This document shows positions 8,887-19,141 of a stretch of DNA of 64,000 bases, piece after piece; within the stretch, counting starts at the first letter, position 1, and each line of letters opens with the position of its first letter. The DNA lies in contig JABLXL010000017.1 in assembly GCA_013178005.1 (NCBI GenBank), positions 20,948 to 84,947 on the forward strand, in the 5' to 3' direction. The notes under the pieces were generated by a model. It was not told the DNA's origin. It made no database searches and saw nothing but the letters and a program-made list of their open reading frames with translations. A program made the position numbers and the translations under genes. The DNA is from Actinomycetota bacterium (GTDB lineage Bacteria; Actinomycetota; Geothermincolia; Geothermincolales; RBG-13-55-18).

Positions 8887-9414
8887 CTTCCCCCCTTTGC
8901 TCTCGGGCGTAACGAGCCGGTGACAAGGCGTGTGTCGCGGAGCGCCCGCGGTGCGGGGGCGGGCGCATGCCTCGCGTGGAATCGCAAGAATCCCGACATG
9001 CCGAAACCGAAAGACTATATTCGGTACGCCGATACAGCCGAAAAGAACGCCTCTTCCGGACGTTCACTCTCACTAAAGTTAACTCATCAGGCGCGGATAG
9101 GCAAGTGCGGTGGCAACGCGAGCCTCGGCCTCGCCGGTCCGAGACGCGATGAAAAGCCGGGAAAAGGTTCCGCCTTACGGGAATCGTACAGCACCTGTTT
9201 AGCGCGAGGCGAATACCGGCCCTGACGATAAACGGTTTCCCATACCCGGACCATCCGTGGCCGGGGCGCGGCGGAAGGGAGGTCAGAGAAGCGGATTGGA
9301 AACGCCACATGCCGCACGGCTCGCGCGACGCGAGACGGATCGCGTTTTCGAGTTATGTGAAAACCCTGACCATAACCGGGCGCCGTGCGAGCAGTGGCCA
9401 GGCCGGGAAACGCT
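8887..9414. other. Intergenic region upstream of the mutase gene, with one hairpin
   Basis: No gene supported. An 8-bp inverted repeat, GCGCCCGC (8942-8949) and GCGGGCGC (8959-8966), lies in the mutase leader. I looked for a cobalamin riboswitch because the enzyme uses B12 but saw no B12-box-like core. Confidence 0.4.
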
Positions 9415-9732
9415 TCATCCCTGCTCTTTTCGGATCTTCTCCATTTCTTTCCTGAGCATGCGTTCCTTCATGGCCTCGCCCCTGCGCCCCGTGAAGTAGG
9501 CGAAGGCGTGCATGGCCAGGCCAACCCCCCATCCCACCATGACCCAGATAAACCACGGGTAGCCCCTCCCGGTAAGCGCCCATATCAACACCAGGAAGGC
9601 GTTTATGATGACAAAGCTTCCGAGGTGAGAGAGAAGCGCTATCCTCTCGCTCACCCGTTTCTCGGCCTTCTCCCTGACATCGTTGCCCATGGTGGCCTGG
9701 TCCGGCCTTTGATCCTGCTCCATCCCCCTCAC
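9415..9732 (-). CDS. Small 2TM-domain membrane protein
   Basis: At most 105 aa. Two membrane helices lie at about residues 34-53 and 59-80, joined by the short turn TGRGYPWFIW, as in the 2TM domain found alone or beside histidine kinases. The N-terminus is charged (DVREKAEKRVSERIALLSHL) and the C-terminus is basic and helical (MKERMLRKEMEKIRKEQG), both probably cytoplasmic. The start may be GTG 9732 or ATG 9723, each near an AAAGGA/GAGGGGG stretch. Function is unknown and it stands alone. Confidence 0.75.
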   Translation of the reverse strand: MRGMEQDQRPDQATMGNDVREKAEKRVSERIALLSHLGSFVIINAFLVLIWALTGRGYPWFIWVMVGWGVGLAMHAFAYFTGRRGEAMKERMLRKEMEKIRKEQG

Positions 9733-10021
9733 ATCCTTTCTTACGGAGTGTTTTCATTTCCAGAGTTGCACGGTATTTTCGATTGTCTCCATGATACATC
9801 GAAATGATCGCGCGAATGCTTTATGCCGGGCATGCTCGCTCCGACCATTGCCCCGGGTAGCGCCTGCTTTGTGACAGGCTTGGGGCGTTGGGCGAGGGAC
9901 GCTATCCGCGCCCGTGTTTCGGGACATCCGGCAAGTTCAATCCGCCGTGCACAATGCTTTTCCGTTGCGCGTGCCGGTGCGATAATACTGCGGAAAGCGA
10001 TCGAGCAGGGAGGTATGCGTC

Positions 10022-10522
10022 ATGGCAAACGAGGAGCACCTGAAGATCCTGAGGCAGGGAGTCAAGGCCTGGAACGCCTGGAGGCGCGACAACATCTACG
10101 AGATGCCGGACCTCTACGGGGCGGACCTGAGCGGCCTGGACCTCACATATATCCACTTCATGCGCACGAATCTCGGGGAGGCCAACCTCTCCGGCGCCAT
10201 ACTGCGCAAGGCTTTCATGGTGGGAGCCTACCTTCACGGCGCCAATCTCGAGGGCGCCGTCCTGGAGGGAGCCGACATGCGCGGATGCCACCTTTCGGAG
10301 GCCCGGCTTTCCGGCGCCAGGATGGCGGGGGCGGTGCTCAACAAGGCGTTGGCGGTGGGAGTGGATTTCCGCGGCTGCGACATGGAATCGGTGATGATGC
10401 TGGGCACCAACCTCGAGAACAGCGATTTCACCGAGGCGGTGATGACCGACGTGGACCTCACCGACGCCAACCTCAAGGGGATCAAGACCGACGGCGTAAA
10501 GGGCTACCGCTTCCCCAAGTAG
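10022..10522 (+). CDS. Pentapeptide-repeat protein
   Basis: 166 aa. From residue 34 it is built of A(D/N)LxG-like five-residue repeats (GADLSGLDL, EANLSGAIL, GANLEGAVL, GADMRGC...), which fold as a right-handed quadrilateral beta helix. A short helical cap (residues 1-28) comes first and a basic tail ends the protein. A GGGAGGT ribosome site supports the start. Some family members mimic DNA and protect gyrase, but nothing here identifies a partner. Confidence 0.9.
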   Translation: MANEEHLKILRQGVKAWNAWRRDNIYEMPDLYGADLSGLDLTYIHFMRTNLGEANLSGAILRKAFMVGAYLHGANLEGAVLEGADMRGCHLSEARLSGARMAGAVLNKALAVGVDFRGCDMESVMMLGTNLENSDFTEAVMTDVDLTDANLKGIKTDGVKGYRFPK

Positions 10523-11133
10523 GAAGATAATCCCAGGCATCATACGGAATATACGGACTGGCCGCGCGGCTTACACGGCTGCCGTCGTAAAAACCGTTAC
10601 ACTTGAGCTCACGAGTTCCCTAGCGTCAAAGTCGCCATGCATTCTTAACGACAAGAACGCTGCTGCTTGGCGCATACGCTTCGAACAATAAGTTAGCGGT
10701 GAAACGGCTTGGCTACCCATGAAACATGCACATGTCCGGTTTAGGGCGTTTGCGTTAATAGGAGGCGCCGAAAGCGGTTTCTTACTCGAAAGCGCCCTTT
10801 CTTCAAGGGCTGGCGTGCGGTCATCAAGGATGGGGTCGAATTTGTAGAGACCAGGGATATGCATTAGAGCGGGGAGCAGATGAGCAGATGTATTGACAAC
10901 AAGCCAATGCAGATATGATTACAATATCGCCAAAGTTTACCCAAGATAAATACGAATATCATAAAGCTTAACCGCGTTAAAATCTTCCCTTGACACAACC
11001 CCCCCATGTATACATTTACCTCGATTTTGTGCCTGACCTAGAGTGGGCAGGCGTCATGCAGGTGGGGCATCTATTGGTAGAGGCGACACGCGCCTTGTAT
11101 TAACGTAAATTTGATTGGTTATTGGGGGTGGAG
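10523..11133. other. Intergenic region before the RHS island
   Basis: No gene supported. The minus-strand ORF at 10571-10864 has no ribosome site and no recognisable sequence. The region turns AT-rich after 10880. It holds a TTGACA (10990-10995) and a palindrome ATGTATACAT (11006-11015), possible pieces of the promoter for the wall protein, though the spacing to a -10 is not ideal. Confidence 0.4.
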
Positions 11134-12027
11134 ATGAAAGCGAAGAAGGTAAGAGGAATATCTTGGGTCTGCGCTGTGTTCCTTGCCGTTATTCTCACAA
11201 CGTATTGCCCCCTATCGCTGGTTCCTATACGGGAAGCAAATGCACAGGAAACAGCAAGCGGGACAGTGCAGGGCAAAGGTGCGAATGGCGGGGTAGTTGC
11301 GGGAGGTGTGGATATAGTTGACGCGGGGACCATAGCCAGGGACATGTTCCCGGGCGTTGAGCCCCGATCACGAGAAGAAATCCTCGCCCCCCACGACCCC
11401 TATAGCAGGACTACGGAGAATCCCGATGGAACCTTGAGCAAGGAGATCTTTCTCGACCCCATTAACTTCAAGGGCGAGGATGGTTTATGGCACGTGATCG
11501 ACAATACAATGGTCCGGCAGGAAGTGGGCGATTACCGTTTTGTAAATGCTTCAAACCATTTTAAGCTCAGGCTCGCTGGCAAAGGCAACGATAAGAGCCT
11601 GGTTTCGCTTGAACTTGATGGCAAGAAGCTTGGCATGGGGTTCACGGGCTACATGAATGGGCCCTACAAGGGCGACGTGCGCAAAGTCATCCTGCTCCTT
11701 GAAAAGCGCAAACAACTGTTCGAAAAAGCGGGACAAGCAATGTGCGAGCAGGTTCGCCAGCTCTCGTCAGCGATAGAGATGCTGCGGGAGATGAGTATTG
11801 AAGAGATCATGAGCGGGTCGCCGCTACCATTCATACAGCACCGCGGGTCGATGCTCCTCCAAAGCTGGATTGCGTGTCAGAAAGCAACCAGGCCTACTAC
11901 TATCACGCCGAGAAGGGCTACAGCCTTGAGTTCACGGTGTTCAATTCAACCGTGGAACAGGTCATCAAGCTGGATTCTCCCGTTTCCCCCAATGTCTTCA
12001 ACTTCAGGCTCAACTTGGAGGGCATAG
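11134..12027 (+). CDS. RHS/YD-repeat wall protein, N-terminal segment (frame 1 of 3)
   Basis: The likely start is ATG 11134, behind GGGGGTGGAG; the frame is also open from TTG 11122. A signal peptide of about 35 residues ends at REANA/QE. The mature part carries EILAPHDPYSRTTENPDGT and DPINFKGEDGLWHVIDNT, a type of lead-in seen in secreted RHS proteins. Sensible sequence continues to about residue 180. After a charged helical stretch the frame drifts into arginine-rich nonsense, while the next frame resumes the protein near 11830. I read it as the first part of one gene running to 18229. Confidence 0.75.
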   Translation: MKAKKVRGISWVCAVFLAVILTTYCPLSLVPIREANAQETASGTVQGKGANGGVVAGGVDIVDAGTIARDMFPGVEPRSREEILAPHDPYSRTTENPDGTLSKEIFLDPINFKGEDGLWHVIDNTMVRQEVGDYRFVNASNHFKLRLAGKGNDKSLVSLELDGKKLGMGFTGYMNGPYKGDVRKVILLLEKRKQLFEKAGQAMCEQVRQLSSAIEMLREMSIEEIMSGSPLPFIQHRGSMLLQSWIACQKATRPTTITPRRATALSSRCSIQPWNRSSSWILPFPPMSSTSGSTWRA

Positions 12028-15000
12028 ACATTCGGAAGGATGAAATGGGGAACCTTCGTGTTTTGGGAAGGGAGGACGGAAGGGAACTCTTTACCATCAC
12101 CGCCCCGATCATGACGGATTCGGGGAGCGAACCCGCCGTTTCAAGCGAAGTCTCTCTGGATATCACGAAGGACACAAAAGGGAAAGCCTATCTCACCATA
12201 ACTGCCGATCCCGCCTGGCTTTCCGATCCCTCCCGTGTCTATCCCGTGTACATCGACCCCGCTTGGATAAATATCCTCCCCTATTACGACACGATGGGCA
12301 CGAACAAGACCAATCGCGGCGACACCTTCTGCAACAGTGCGAATCCAAATACCAATTATGGAGCATACTGGACCATATTCGGTGGGTACCTGCTGAGATG
12401 CGGTTACAACTATTGTCAGTACACCGACTCCATACAGGGACTTAGTAAGGTTCTGATCGGTGCCGATGTGCGCTCTTTTTTCCGCAACGTCTACTATAAC
12501 GACTCCGACGGTAGCAAGTATAACGCCTCGGCCATAATCGACGAAGCATATTTCGACATCTACTGTTATCAGTCGCGTAATGGACAACCCGCGCCTATTG
12601 TCATGGAATATCCTACCACTAACTGGAACGAGGATACCACGACATGGAACACCTATCCCACCGTTTCGTCGGGAACCACGTTTGACGCCCTGACCGGACA
12701 ATGGAACAGCATAAATGTGACGTCAAAAGCGCAGAGCTGGATAAAGGGGCCGGAGAATGGGGGCACCACGGGTCGTGGCTTTTCCTTGAGGATAAACCCC
12801 TCAAATCAGGATAAAGGCGCAAAATTCAAGGCGCGGGAGGATGGTACGTACGCCCCAAGGTTGCGCGTTAAGTACACCATGATCGGCTGTCCTTACAACA
12901 CAGATGAGGTGCCGATAAAATGGACGGCCGGCGAGACTAAATATTTCCCCGTCTACATCATGAACACGGGGGACGAGACCTGGAAGTGCGATGCTACCGA
13001 TCCCAACTATCCTTTCAGGCTGGGGTTCTATATCACTGACCGGTCTGGCGGCAACCGACAGCTCGAAGGAAGAGTGAGACTGCCCCGGGATGTAAAGCCC
13101 TTTGAGGCGGTATGCCTGGCGGTCCCGGTCACCGCCCCCGCCGCCGGCGACTGGCGCATCAACTTCGACATGGTTAAGGAGAGAGCATATTGGTTCTCCT
13201 CCAAGGGGGTTAATCCTGCATCTGTTGATATTAAGGTTGAGGCCTCCAATTCCGTGCCGGCCGATGGAGAGAGAGTCGCCTCCCAACATATAGCGGTCCC
13301 TTGGGCGAGCAGCACGAGCATCGGCGAGATGTCCGTGAACCTTACCAATGGGTACACGGATTTCACGACCACGGACCTATCCGTTGCCGGACGTGGGGTC
13401 CCATTCGTGATTTCGAGAACCTATTCCTCGGTCAACTTGAACCGTTCCCCTGCGCCGCTCTTCGGCCTCAACTGGTTCTCCAACCTGGATGTGAAGGTAA
13501 AGGATTATGGTAACGGCTACCTATGCTATTATGATGCTTCTGGAAGATCTCATCTCCTGGTGCAGGCGAAGAAAGCCAATACCTTCGTTTGTCCGGAAGG
13601 GTATGCCTTCAAGGTTGAAAGAAACCCGAACTACACAAATCCCCAGGATTCGGATGATAACAAAAAATGGAAATATAAGGTCATCAATCCAGATGGCGTT
13701 TCCGAGCACTTTGATGCCACGGGAAGGCTGATCTATTTAGCGGAGGCCTCTCGTGGCGGTTCGGGGGCAGGGAACTACAAGAACAAGACGAAGATCGTGC
13801 ATAACTTTGACGGTCGGGGAAACATACAGGTAGTGGACGCGTCCGGGCGCACCTTCACCATAACGATAAGCGGTGGAAAAGTCGCTTCCGTGGCGGAGGA
13901 TGTGGACTGGTCCAACGCGGATGGGCACACACCCCGTACGGTGTCATATGAATACAACGGCCCGGGAGGGAGGCTCTCGAGAATTACCTTGAACCCCGGT
14001 GACCATTGGATGAGCATAACTTACTCTTCCACCGAACCCAACCTCATCGTTATGAACGAAGAGAGGGTGAACGATAGCGACACAAAAAAATCCTACTACG
14101 AATATCAAGAGGGAAAGCTCGTCTCTTACCGTGATCCCCGCAGTTCCTCCTCAACGGACGATACCTATAAGACCACCGTTACCTACAATGCAGGGAACAC
14201 GGTGGTGTCTTCGCCTCAAATCGGCAACGACATAAACGCTTCCTTCACTCGTATATCCACCAAGTTCGTCTATAATGCCCGTGGAGAGACCACCGATATC
14301 TACTCGGGAGTCAATCCTGATGGTTCAGGTGGCTTGGGGAGGATATCTTACGAGTGGAACAACTGGCACCAGGTGGTGAAGGCCACCGACTACCAGAACC
14401 TCACCACTCCCCTGGGAAGCACGACATTTACCTATGATGGCAAAGGGAACGCCACGCGCGTGGAGGACGACCTTCCAGGTGCCCAGAAAGCAGTGGCAAC
14501 CGCTGATTACGCCGCCTCACGAAGCGCGAGCGCTAGCCCTACCTCCATCAGCGCCCCCGATGGCGATAAAGTCAATTTCACCTACAATTCCGGCGACAAT
14601 TATTTCAAGGGGGCGGACAAGGCGGGCGCGGAAACCGTTGTCCTGCGAGACCCAGCAACCGAGAACGGCGTCTTGTCCCTGGCTCTGCCCGCAACGCTCC
14701 CTAACCTTCTGCAGAACGCCTCCATGGAGAAGGATGAGGATGGCAACGGCATCGCCGATGGTTGGGCCTCATGGAAGAGCCTCCAACCGGAACCCGCAAC
14801 AGCATACCTGGTCTACCAGGCCCAAGGGGGAGATGTCGCGGCTGCGGGCTGGAGGGCGCAAAGGATTGCGGTGCGCGGCAACACTAACACGGGAGACGCA
14901 GGTTTCTACCAGAACGTGGCTGTGCAGCCCAATGCCGAGTACACTCTTTCCTATTCCTACCGCAGTAGCTCTAACGCAAATCTGCAAGTCCGGGCACAGA

Positions 15001-16391
15001 TAAAGCAGCTGAGCTCAAGCAACACCGTTATAGCCAATGACTACCCCATCCTCAAGCCCTCGACCGCCTGGACGCGCGACAGCTTCACCTTCATGACCAG
15101 GAGCAACGCCGCCAAGGTGCAGATATTCCTTTACGTCAGGCCGACTCAGGGCAACCAGGATCTCTGGGTGGACTTCGATGCCGTGCAACTGGTAAGAGGC
15201 GGAAGATGCACTGCCTTCAACCATATCGAGAACGCCGAGTTCACCAGGTCAGTAACCAACGGTTCGTACATCGACCCCTCTGACTGGACGCTTTATACCT
15301 ACTACCGCACCCAGGGTACATGGACCACGGAGAGATATTTTTCGTCGCCGGCCAGCCTCCTAGGTGGCATGGGGATCACGTACCAGACCATCAACGTGAA
15401 GAAGAATACACGTTACCTCCTTTCCGCTTATGTTTACGTGATGGGTGGGGATGATCAGCAAGGTGCGGCAATCTACTGGGGGTATGGCAACGGCGAGAGG
15501 CTCTATCACGAGAGCGCCAAGGGATACGCGAACCGTGGAAGCGGGTATATTCACAATACTGGGGGCTGGGTCAGGGTCTTCGGCATCCTGGAGAGCGGGA
15601 ACTCGGATATTGTAACGCTAAGCCTAAACGCATCGGGCACAGGCGTCACCGCCTACTTCGATGATATCTCCCTGACCGAGCTTACCGAGCTTTCTGAAAC
15701 CGCATATGATTCACGTTGGAATTATGTTGCGCAGGTAAAATCGCCGGCGGAACCGAGTGGTTATTTGACAGGATATGTCAAGACCGACCCTGTAGGCAAT
15801 ATCATCGAGGCCAGGGACGCCCGTTCCTCGGGGCCAGGGGACAACACCTACCTCTTCCGTTATTCTTTCAACGAGCTCTCCCAGCTCACGGGCGTGGTCT
15901 CCCCCTTGGTGCGCGACGCGGTGGGACAGGAGATACAGTCATACTCCGCTGCTTACGGCTACGACACGGCAGGAAGGTTGCTCTGGTACAACGACAACAA
16001 CGCCGAGGAGACGGGCTTTCAATACGACAAGGCTGACCAAGTGACCGCAAAGACCGACCCCAACGCGTTGACCGTGCGGATAGAGTACAACGAGGCGGGT
16101 GGGGTAAGAAAGGTCGTCTATCCCAGTGGCTGGGAAACCTACTATGCCTATCGTCAGGACGGCAGGCTGGAGAAGGTGGCCTTCAAGAACCCCCAGGGCC
16201 AGGTTACGAGCCCTTATACCTTCATATATGATGGGACGGGCAGGATCACCCAGGTAAGTGACTCGGAAACAGGGGACATCCTGAGTTTCAGCTATGACTT
16301 GGCCACACGCCTCACTTCCACCAACTCCAACTACGGCGGCGGTTTTTCCAGTTCCTATGCCTACTCCAAGGGGGGAGGATCACTTCCCTAA
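11874..16391 (+). CDS. RHS/YD-repeat wall protein, middle segment (frame 2 of 3)
   Basis: This is a fragment, not a separate gene: the frame is open from about 11802 and the GTG at 11874 has no ribosome site. In order it shows a beta-rich lead domain, a DNRLRE-like carbohydrate-binding-type domain (residues about 125-335, WNEDTTTWNTYP), an Ig-like domain (about 336-445), a DUF6531-like RHS entry (GYTDFTTTDLSVAGRGVPF), YD-type repeats, two jelly-roll modules (about 940-1105 and 1115-1265) and more YD repeats. It ends at TAA 16391 because a G6 run (16370-16375) breaks the frame; one extra G restores continuity with the next segment. Confidence 0.8.
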   Translation: MSESNQAYYYHAEKGYSLEFTVFNSTVEQVIKLDSPVSPNVFNFRLNLEGIDIRKDEMGNLRVLGREDGRELFTITAPIMTDSGSEPAVSSEVSLDITKDTKGKAYLTITADPAWLSDPSRVYPVYIDPAWINILPYYDTMGTNKTNRGDTFCNSANPNTNYGAYWTIFGGYLLRCGYNYCQYTDSIQGLSKVLIGADVRSFFRNVYYNDSDGSKYNASAIIDEAYFDIYCYQSRNGQPAPIVMEYPTTNWNEDTTTWNTYPTVSSGTTFDALTGQWNSINVTSKAQSWIKGPENGGTTGRGFSLRINPSNQDKGAKFKAREDGTYAPRLRVKYTMIGCPYNTDEVPIKWTAGETKYFPVYIMNTGDETWKCDATDPNYPFRLGFYITDRSGGNRQLEGRVRLPRDVKPFEAVCLAVPVTAPAAGDWRINFDMVKERAYWFSSKGVNPASVDIKVEASNSVPADGERVASQHIAVPWASSTSIGEMSVNLTNGYTDFTTTDLSVAGRGVPFVISRTYSSVNLNRSPAPLFGLNWFSNLDVKVKDYGNGYLCYYDASGRSHLLVQAKKANTFVCPEGYAFKVERNPNYTNPQDSDDNKKWKYKVINPDGVSEHFDATGRLIYLAEASRGGSGAGNYKNKTKIVHNFDGRGNIQVVDASGRTFTITISGGKVASVAEDVDWSNADGHTPRTVSYEYNGPGGRLSRITLNPGDHWMSITYSSTEPNLIVMNEERVNDSDTKKSYYEYQEGKLVSYRDPRSSSSTDDTYKTTVTYNAGNTVVSSPQIGNDINASFTRISTKFVYNARGETTDIYSGVNPDGSGGLGRISYEWNNWHQVVKATDYQNLTTPLGSTTFTYDGKGNATRVEDDLPGAQKAVATADYAASRSASASPTSISAPDGDKVNFTYNSGDNYFKGADKAGAETVVLRDPATENGVLSLALPATLPNLLQNASMEKDEDGNGIADGWASWKSLQPEPATAYLVYQAQGGDVAAAGWRAQRIAVRGNTNTGDAGFYQNVAVQPNAEYTLSYSYRSSSNANLQVRAQIKQLSSSNTVIANDYPILKPSTAWTRDSFTFMTRSNAAKVQIFLYVRPTQGNQDLWVDFDAVQLVRGGRCTAFNHIENAEFTRSVTNGSYIDPSDWTLYTYYRTQGTWTTERYFSSPASLLGGMGITYQTINVKKNTRYLLSAYVYVMGGDDQQGAAIYWGYGNGERLYHESAKGYANRGSGYIHNTGGWVRVFGILESGNSDIVTLSLNASGTGVTAYFDDISLTELTELSETAYDSRWNYVAQVKSPAEPSGYLTGYVKTDPVGNIIEARDARSSGPGDNTYLFRYSFNELSQLTGVVSPLVRDAVGQEIQSYSAAYGYDTAGRLLWYNDNNAEETGFQYDKADQVTAKTDPNALTVRIEYNEAGGVRKVVYPSGWETYYAYRQDGRLEKVAFKNPQGQVTSPYTFIYDGTGRITQVSDSETGDILSFSYDLATRLTSTNSNYGGGFSSSYAYSKGGGSLP

Positions 16392-16489
16392 CCTATTCCA
16401 AGAGCGCGTGGGGAAACAACGTTTCCGTCGCCTATGCTTATCGGGACACCGGGGAGCATTCCGCCCTGACCCTGCCCAACGGGGATACC

Positions 16490-18229
16490 GTGAGCTACGT
16501 TTACGAGGACACGGGCAGGCCTTCGTCTTTGCGCTACCTGACCGACCCCGGGAACAGCAATTACTCGAACTCCACCTCCTTCGGCTATGACGGGGCAGGC
16601 AGGCTCTCCGCCATAACCCATAATTTCACGGATTCCGGTATCAAGATGGGATACGAATACAACGCCATAGGGAACATCACCAAAGCGGTACAGGACGATA
16701 CCGAGAACCTCTACACCTATGACGAGCTTTCCCGTCTTGTCTCCTGGACCGAGAAGCGCGGCGGGCAAGTTGTACGCTCGGAGAGGTACTTCTACGACGG
16801 CAACGGCAACCTGCTTAGGGTAGAAAAGACGGGCTCCGCTGAGAACCACTCCTACGACGCCGCCAACCAGCTCACAGACGAAGGTTTCGCCTACGACGAG
16901 TGTGGCAACCTCACCTCGGACGGCACTTGGGCTTATGCTTACGATCGTGGTTCCCGGCTGGTGTCTGCCACCAACGCCACAGCCAACCTCAAGCTCGTCT
17001 TCACCTATGACCCTCAGGGCAGGCGTCGTTCCAAGGTTGCTTACGAGCGGGACCCTCAAGGAAACTACACGGCACAGAAATATGCCGTCTTCTACCACTA
17101 CGACGCTGGCGGGAACGTATTATGTGAGACAGACGCCTCGGGCAACATCCTCCGATCCTACGCCTATGATCTATCCGGTCACCCCGTGGCTTTCACCCAG
17201 GACCTTGGCCAGGGCGTGCGGACTTTCTACCTCCACGCCAACGCAAGGGGTGATGTGGTCTGCATCACCGACGACGTCATGAACTGGGTCAAGAAGTTCT
17301 CCTACGATCCCTGGGGGAACATCACCTCCGAGGTATCCAGGTCGCCGGAGTACGACAACCTGGACTGTCCCTACGCTTACGCCGGTTATTTCGGGGACAA
17401 AGAAACCGGCCTCTACTACATGCCCGCCAGGTATTACCCTCCAGCCCTGAGAAGGTTCCTGACCAGGGACCCCCATCCGGGCGTAAAATCCAACCCCCTC
17501 ACCTTGAATCCCTACCGGTACTGCGAGAACGACCCTGTGAACAGGGTGGACCCCGCGGGCCAGTCCTCCGTGAAGATAAGCGGCATGCCCGCCATCAACG
17601 TGCGCACCATAAGCGGACCCATAAATATTAATATCCCCCGTCCCAATATCGGCAACCTGGATCTGGCGGGGTTCTCCTCCATGGTCTCCCTGGTGGCCTC
17701 CGCCGGGCCCGGCCTTCATCGCTTCGCCTCGGGCATGGCCTCCTTCAACTCCCAGGTACACGCGAGCATGGCCAGGTCCGGCGGCTTCGGCAGGGGGATG
17801 ATAGGGGGTGGCGCGAAATCGATAAGCGCCGCCATGAACGCTTACTCCACGGCACGTGCGGTACGCAACGCCTTAGGGATGGTGAAAGATGCGCTGGGGA
17901 AGGTGAGGCTGGGCGCGCCTCACCCCGCGGTTTCATCCGCTACGGATTTCATGGGCATGATAGACGCTGTATGGAGTGGTGTGAACCGCGGCGCAAGGTG
18001 GATTGGAAACGCGCTTATCAGCACGAAGATATTCGCCCCTGCGGGTTACTGCGTCAAGCTGGCAACATCTGTATCACAGGGAACACAGGACCTCACCTGG
18101 GTGCTTAGGGATAAGTTGAATTGGAAACATTTTTGGGTGCTGAGAGCATTTGACGTTGCCGAATACATTCCGTGTATCAATATACCGATAGGTGTGGCCG
18201 AGGAAGCTTACAGGATAGGAATTCAATAG
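16490..18229 (+). CDS. RHS/YD-repeat wall protein, C-terminal segment with variable tip (frame 3 of 3)
   Basis: The frame is open from the G6 tract near 16376 (SLTYSKSAWGNNVSVAYAYRD...), so the ATG at 16490 is not a true start. YD repeats lead into the RHS core end YMPARYYPPALRRFLTRDPHP and NPYRYCENDPVNRVDPAGQ. After that boundary comes a variable tip of about 215 residues with a Gly/Ala-rich helical part and an unrecognised end. In polymorphic toxins this position holds the toxin. Part of the tip recurs displaced at 19684-20126. The toxin activity is not recognisable. Confidence 0.8.
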   Translation: MSYVYEDTGRPSSLRYLTDPGNSNYSNSTSFGYDGAGRLSAITHNFTDSGIKMGYEYNAIGNITKAVQDDTENLYTYDELSRLVSWTEKRGGQVVRSERYFYDGNGNLLRVEKTGSAENHSYDAANQLTDEGFAYDECGNLTSDGTWAYAYDRGSRLVSATNATANLKLVFTYDPQGRRRSKVAYERDPQGNYTAQKYAVFYHYDAGGNVLCETDASGNILRSYAYDLSGHPVAFTQDLGQGVRTFYLHANARGDVVCITDDVMNWVKKFSYDPWGNITSEVSRSPEYDNLDCPYAYAGYFGDKETGLYYMPARYYPPALRRFLTRDPHPGVKSNPLTLNPYRYCENDPVNRVDPAGQSSVKISGMPAINVRTISGPININIPRPNIGNLDLAGFSSMVSLVASAGPGLHRFASGMASFNSQVHASMARSGGFGRGMIGGGAKSISAAMNAYSTARAVRNALGMVKDALGKVRLGAPHPAVSSATDFMGMIDAVWSGVNRGARWIGNALISTKIFAPAGYCVKLATSVSQGTQDLTWVLRDKLNWKHFWVLRAFDVAEYIPCINIPIGVAEEAYRIGIQ

Positions 18230-18246
18230 GATTAGAGGAGCGCTAA

Positions 18247-18624
18247 ATGCGTGAGGTAGTAAGAATCTTACAGATCGTCATCGCTGCCGTGTTTATCGCC
18301 TGCATCTGGAAATTCGAGCTGGTGGAAAAATACTATCGCATCAGCGATAGGGCGGTCGCCTACTTCATCGCGCATCTTTCTGTGGCGGGAAGGGGGTTGC
18401 GCCGACATGGCGATAAGGGTGATGGGGAATTCCCCAGGAAGCGCTTCGCCTCCCTTAGCCCCTTCGCCAGCAAGGTCATATGGACCGTTGCCGCGGCCGT
18501 TCTCGCCGTCATTTCTGCAACGGCGCTTTTATGGCGATGGGAATACTCGCCGTTGGAATTGGTCATTCCCATAAGCATGGCCCTTTGGATTCTTTTCTTA
18601 TTTTGCCTGGGGAGACAAAGTTGA
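18247..18624 (+). CDS. Small membrane protein, candidate immunity partner of the RHS tip
   Basis: 125 aa beginning 17 bases after the RHS stop, with a GAGGAGCGCTAA leader giving a good ribosome site. Membrane helices lie at about residues 7-24, 78-97 and 103-121, with a basic loop between the first two. I do not recognise a family. Immunity genes sit directly behind RHS tips and are often small membrane proteins, so cognate immunity is an inference from position only. Confidence 0.6.
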   Translation: MREVVRILQIVIAAVFIACIWKFELVEKYYRISDRAVAYFIAHLSVAGRGLRRHGDKGDGEFPRKRFASLSPFASKVIWTVAAAVLAVISATALLWRWEYSPLELVIPISMALWILFLFCLGRQS

Positions 18625-18683
18625 GCATGGAGTGCGGGAAAGCATCCCTTGCTCGGCTTTTATCGCCGCCCATCTAATCCGGC

Positions 18684-19091
18684 ATGGGAAGGCTCTCCGG
18701 CCTCAACTGGGGAAGGTTTGCCCCGGTGGGGCTCAGGGGCGGCGTGGTAACGGGATCTCCTGCTCATAAAATCACCAGAATTATGTCTGCCGTTCAAGGG
18801 GCTGTCTTTAAAGCGAGACGCGCGGCCTTTTCGGAATATGCCAAGAGCATATTCTCCAGTCAGCCGGGGTTGTGGGATACAATCTTATATAATCCCGTAT
18901 CAAATATCGTGGTTGGAGCTGCAGAGATGGTGGCTGGAGGTATCGCGATAGCTGGAACCGGAGGGATGGCAATAGAGATTGCGGGACCAGTGGCGATAGA
19001 TGGTGCGAACAGGTTTATCAAAGGTATATATAAATTATCCACAGGTGACTGGACAGGCAAAGAGACGGAGTCGTGGTGGCCTATCCCATGA
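18684..19091 (+). pseudogene. Displaced RHS tip fragment (orphan C-terminal module)
   Basis: 135 codons with no ribosome site. The sequence NPVSNIVVGAAEMVAGGIAIAGTGG followed by DGANRFIKGIYKLSTGDW is the hydrophobic glycine-rich helical pair seen in many RHS tips next to the toxin. It lacks any RHS core, so it looks like a displaced tip kept as an orphan module rather than a free gene. It is followed 40 bp later by another small membrane protein. Confidence 0.55.
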
Positions 19092-19141
19092 AAAGTTTGA
19101 ACAAACCTTGAACACCAAGAATAAGAGGGGTGACGAAAAAC

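Noticed and set aside
7213..9225. 670-codon plus-strand ORF opposite the mutase
   Set aside because: Antisense shadow; the minus-strand frame has a complete mutase with catalytic residues.
8887..9300. Possible cobalamin riboswitch before the mutase
   Set aside because: No B12-box-like conserved core could be found on the minus strand; only a small hairpin is present.
10571..10864. 97-codon minus-strand ORF
   Set aside because: No ribosome site, no recognisable family, and isolated in a gene-poor stretch.
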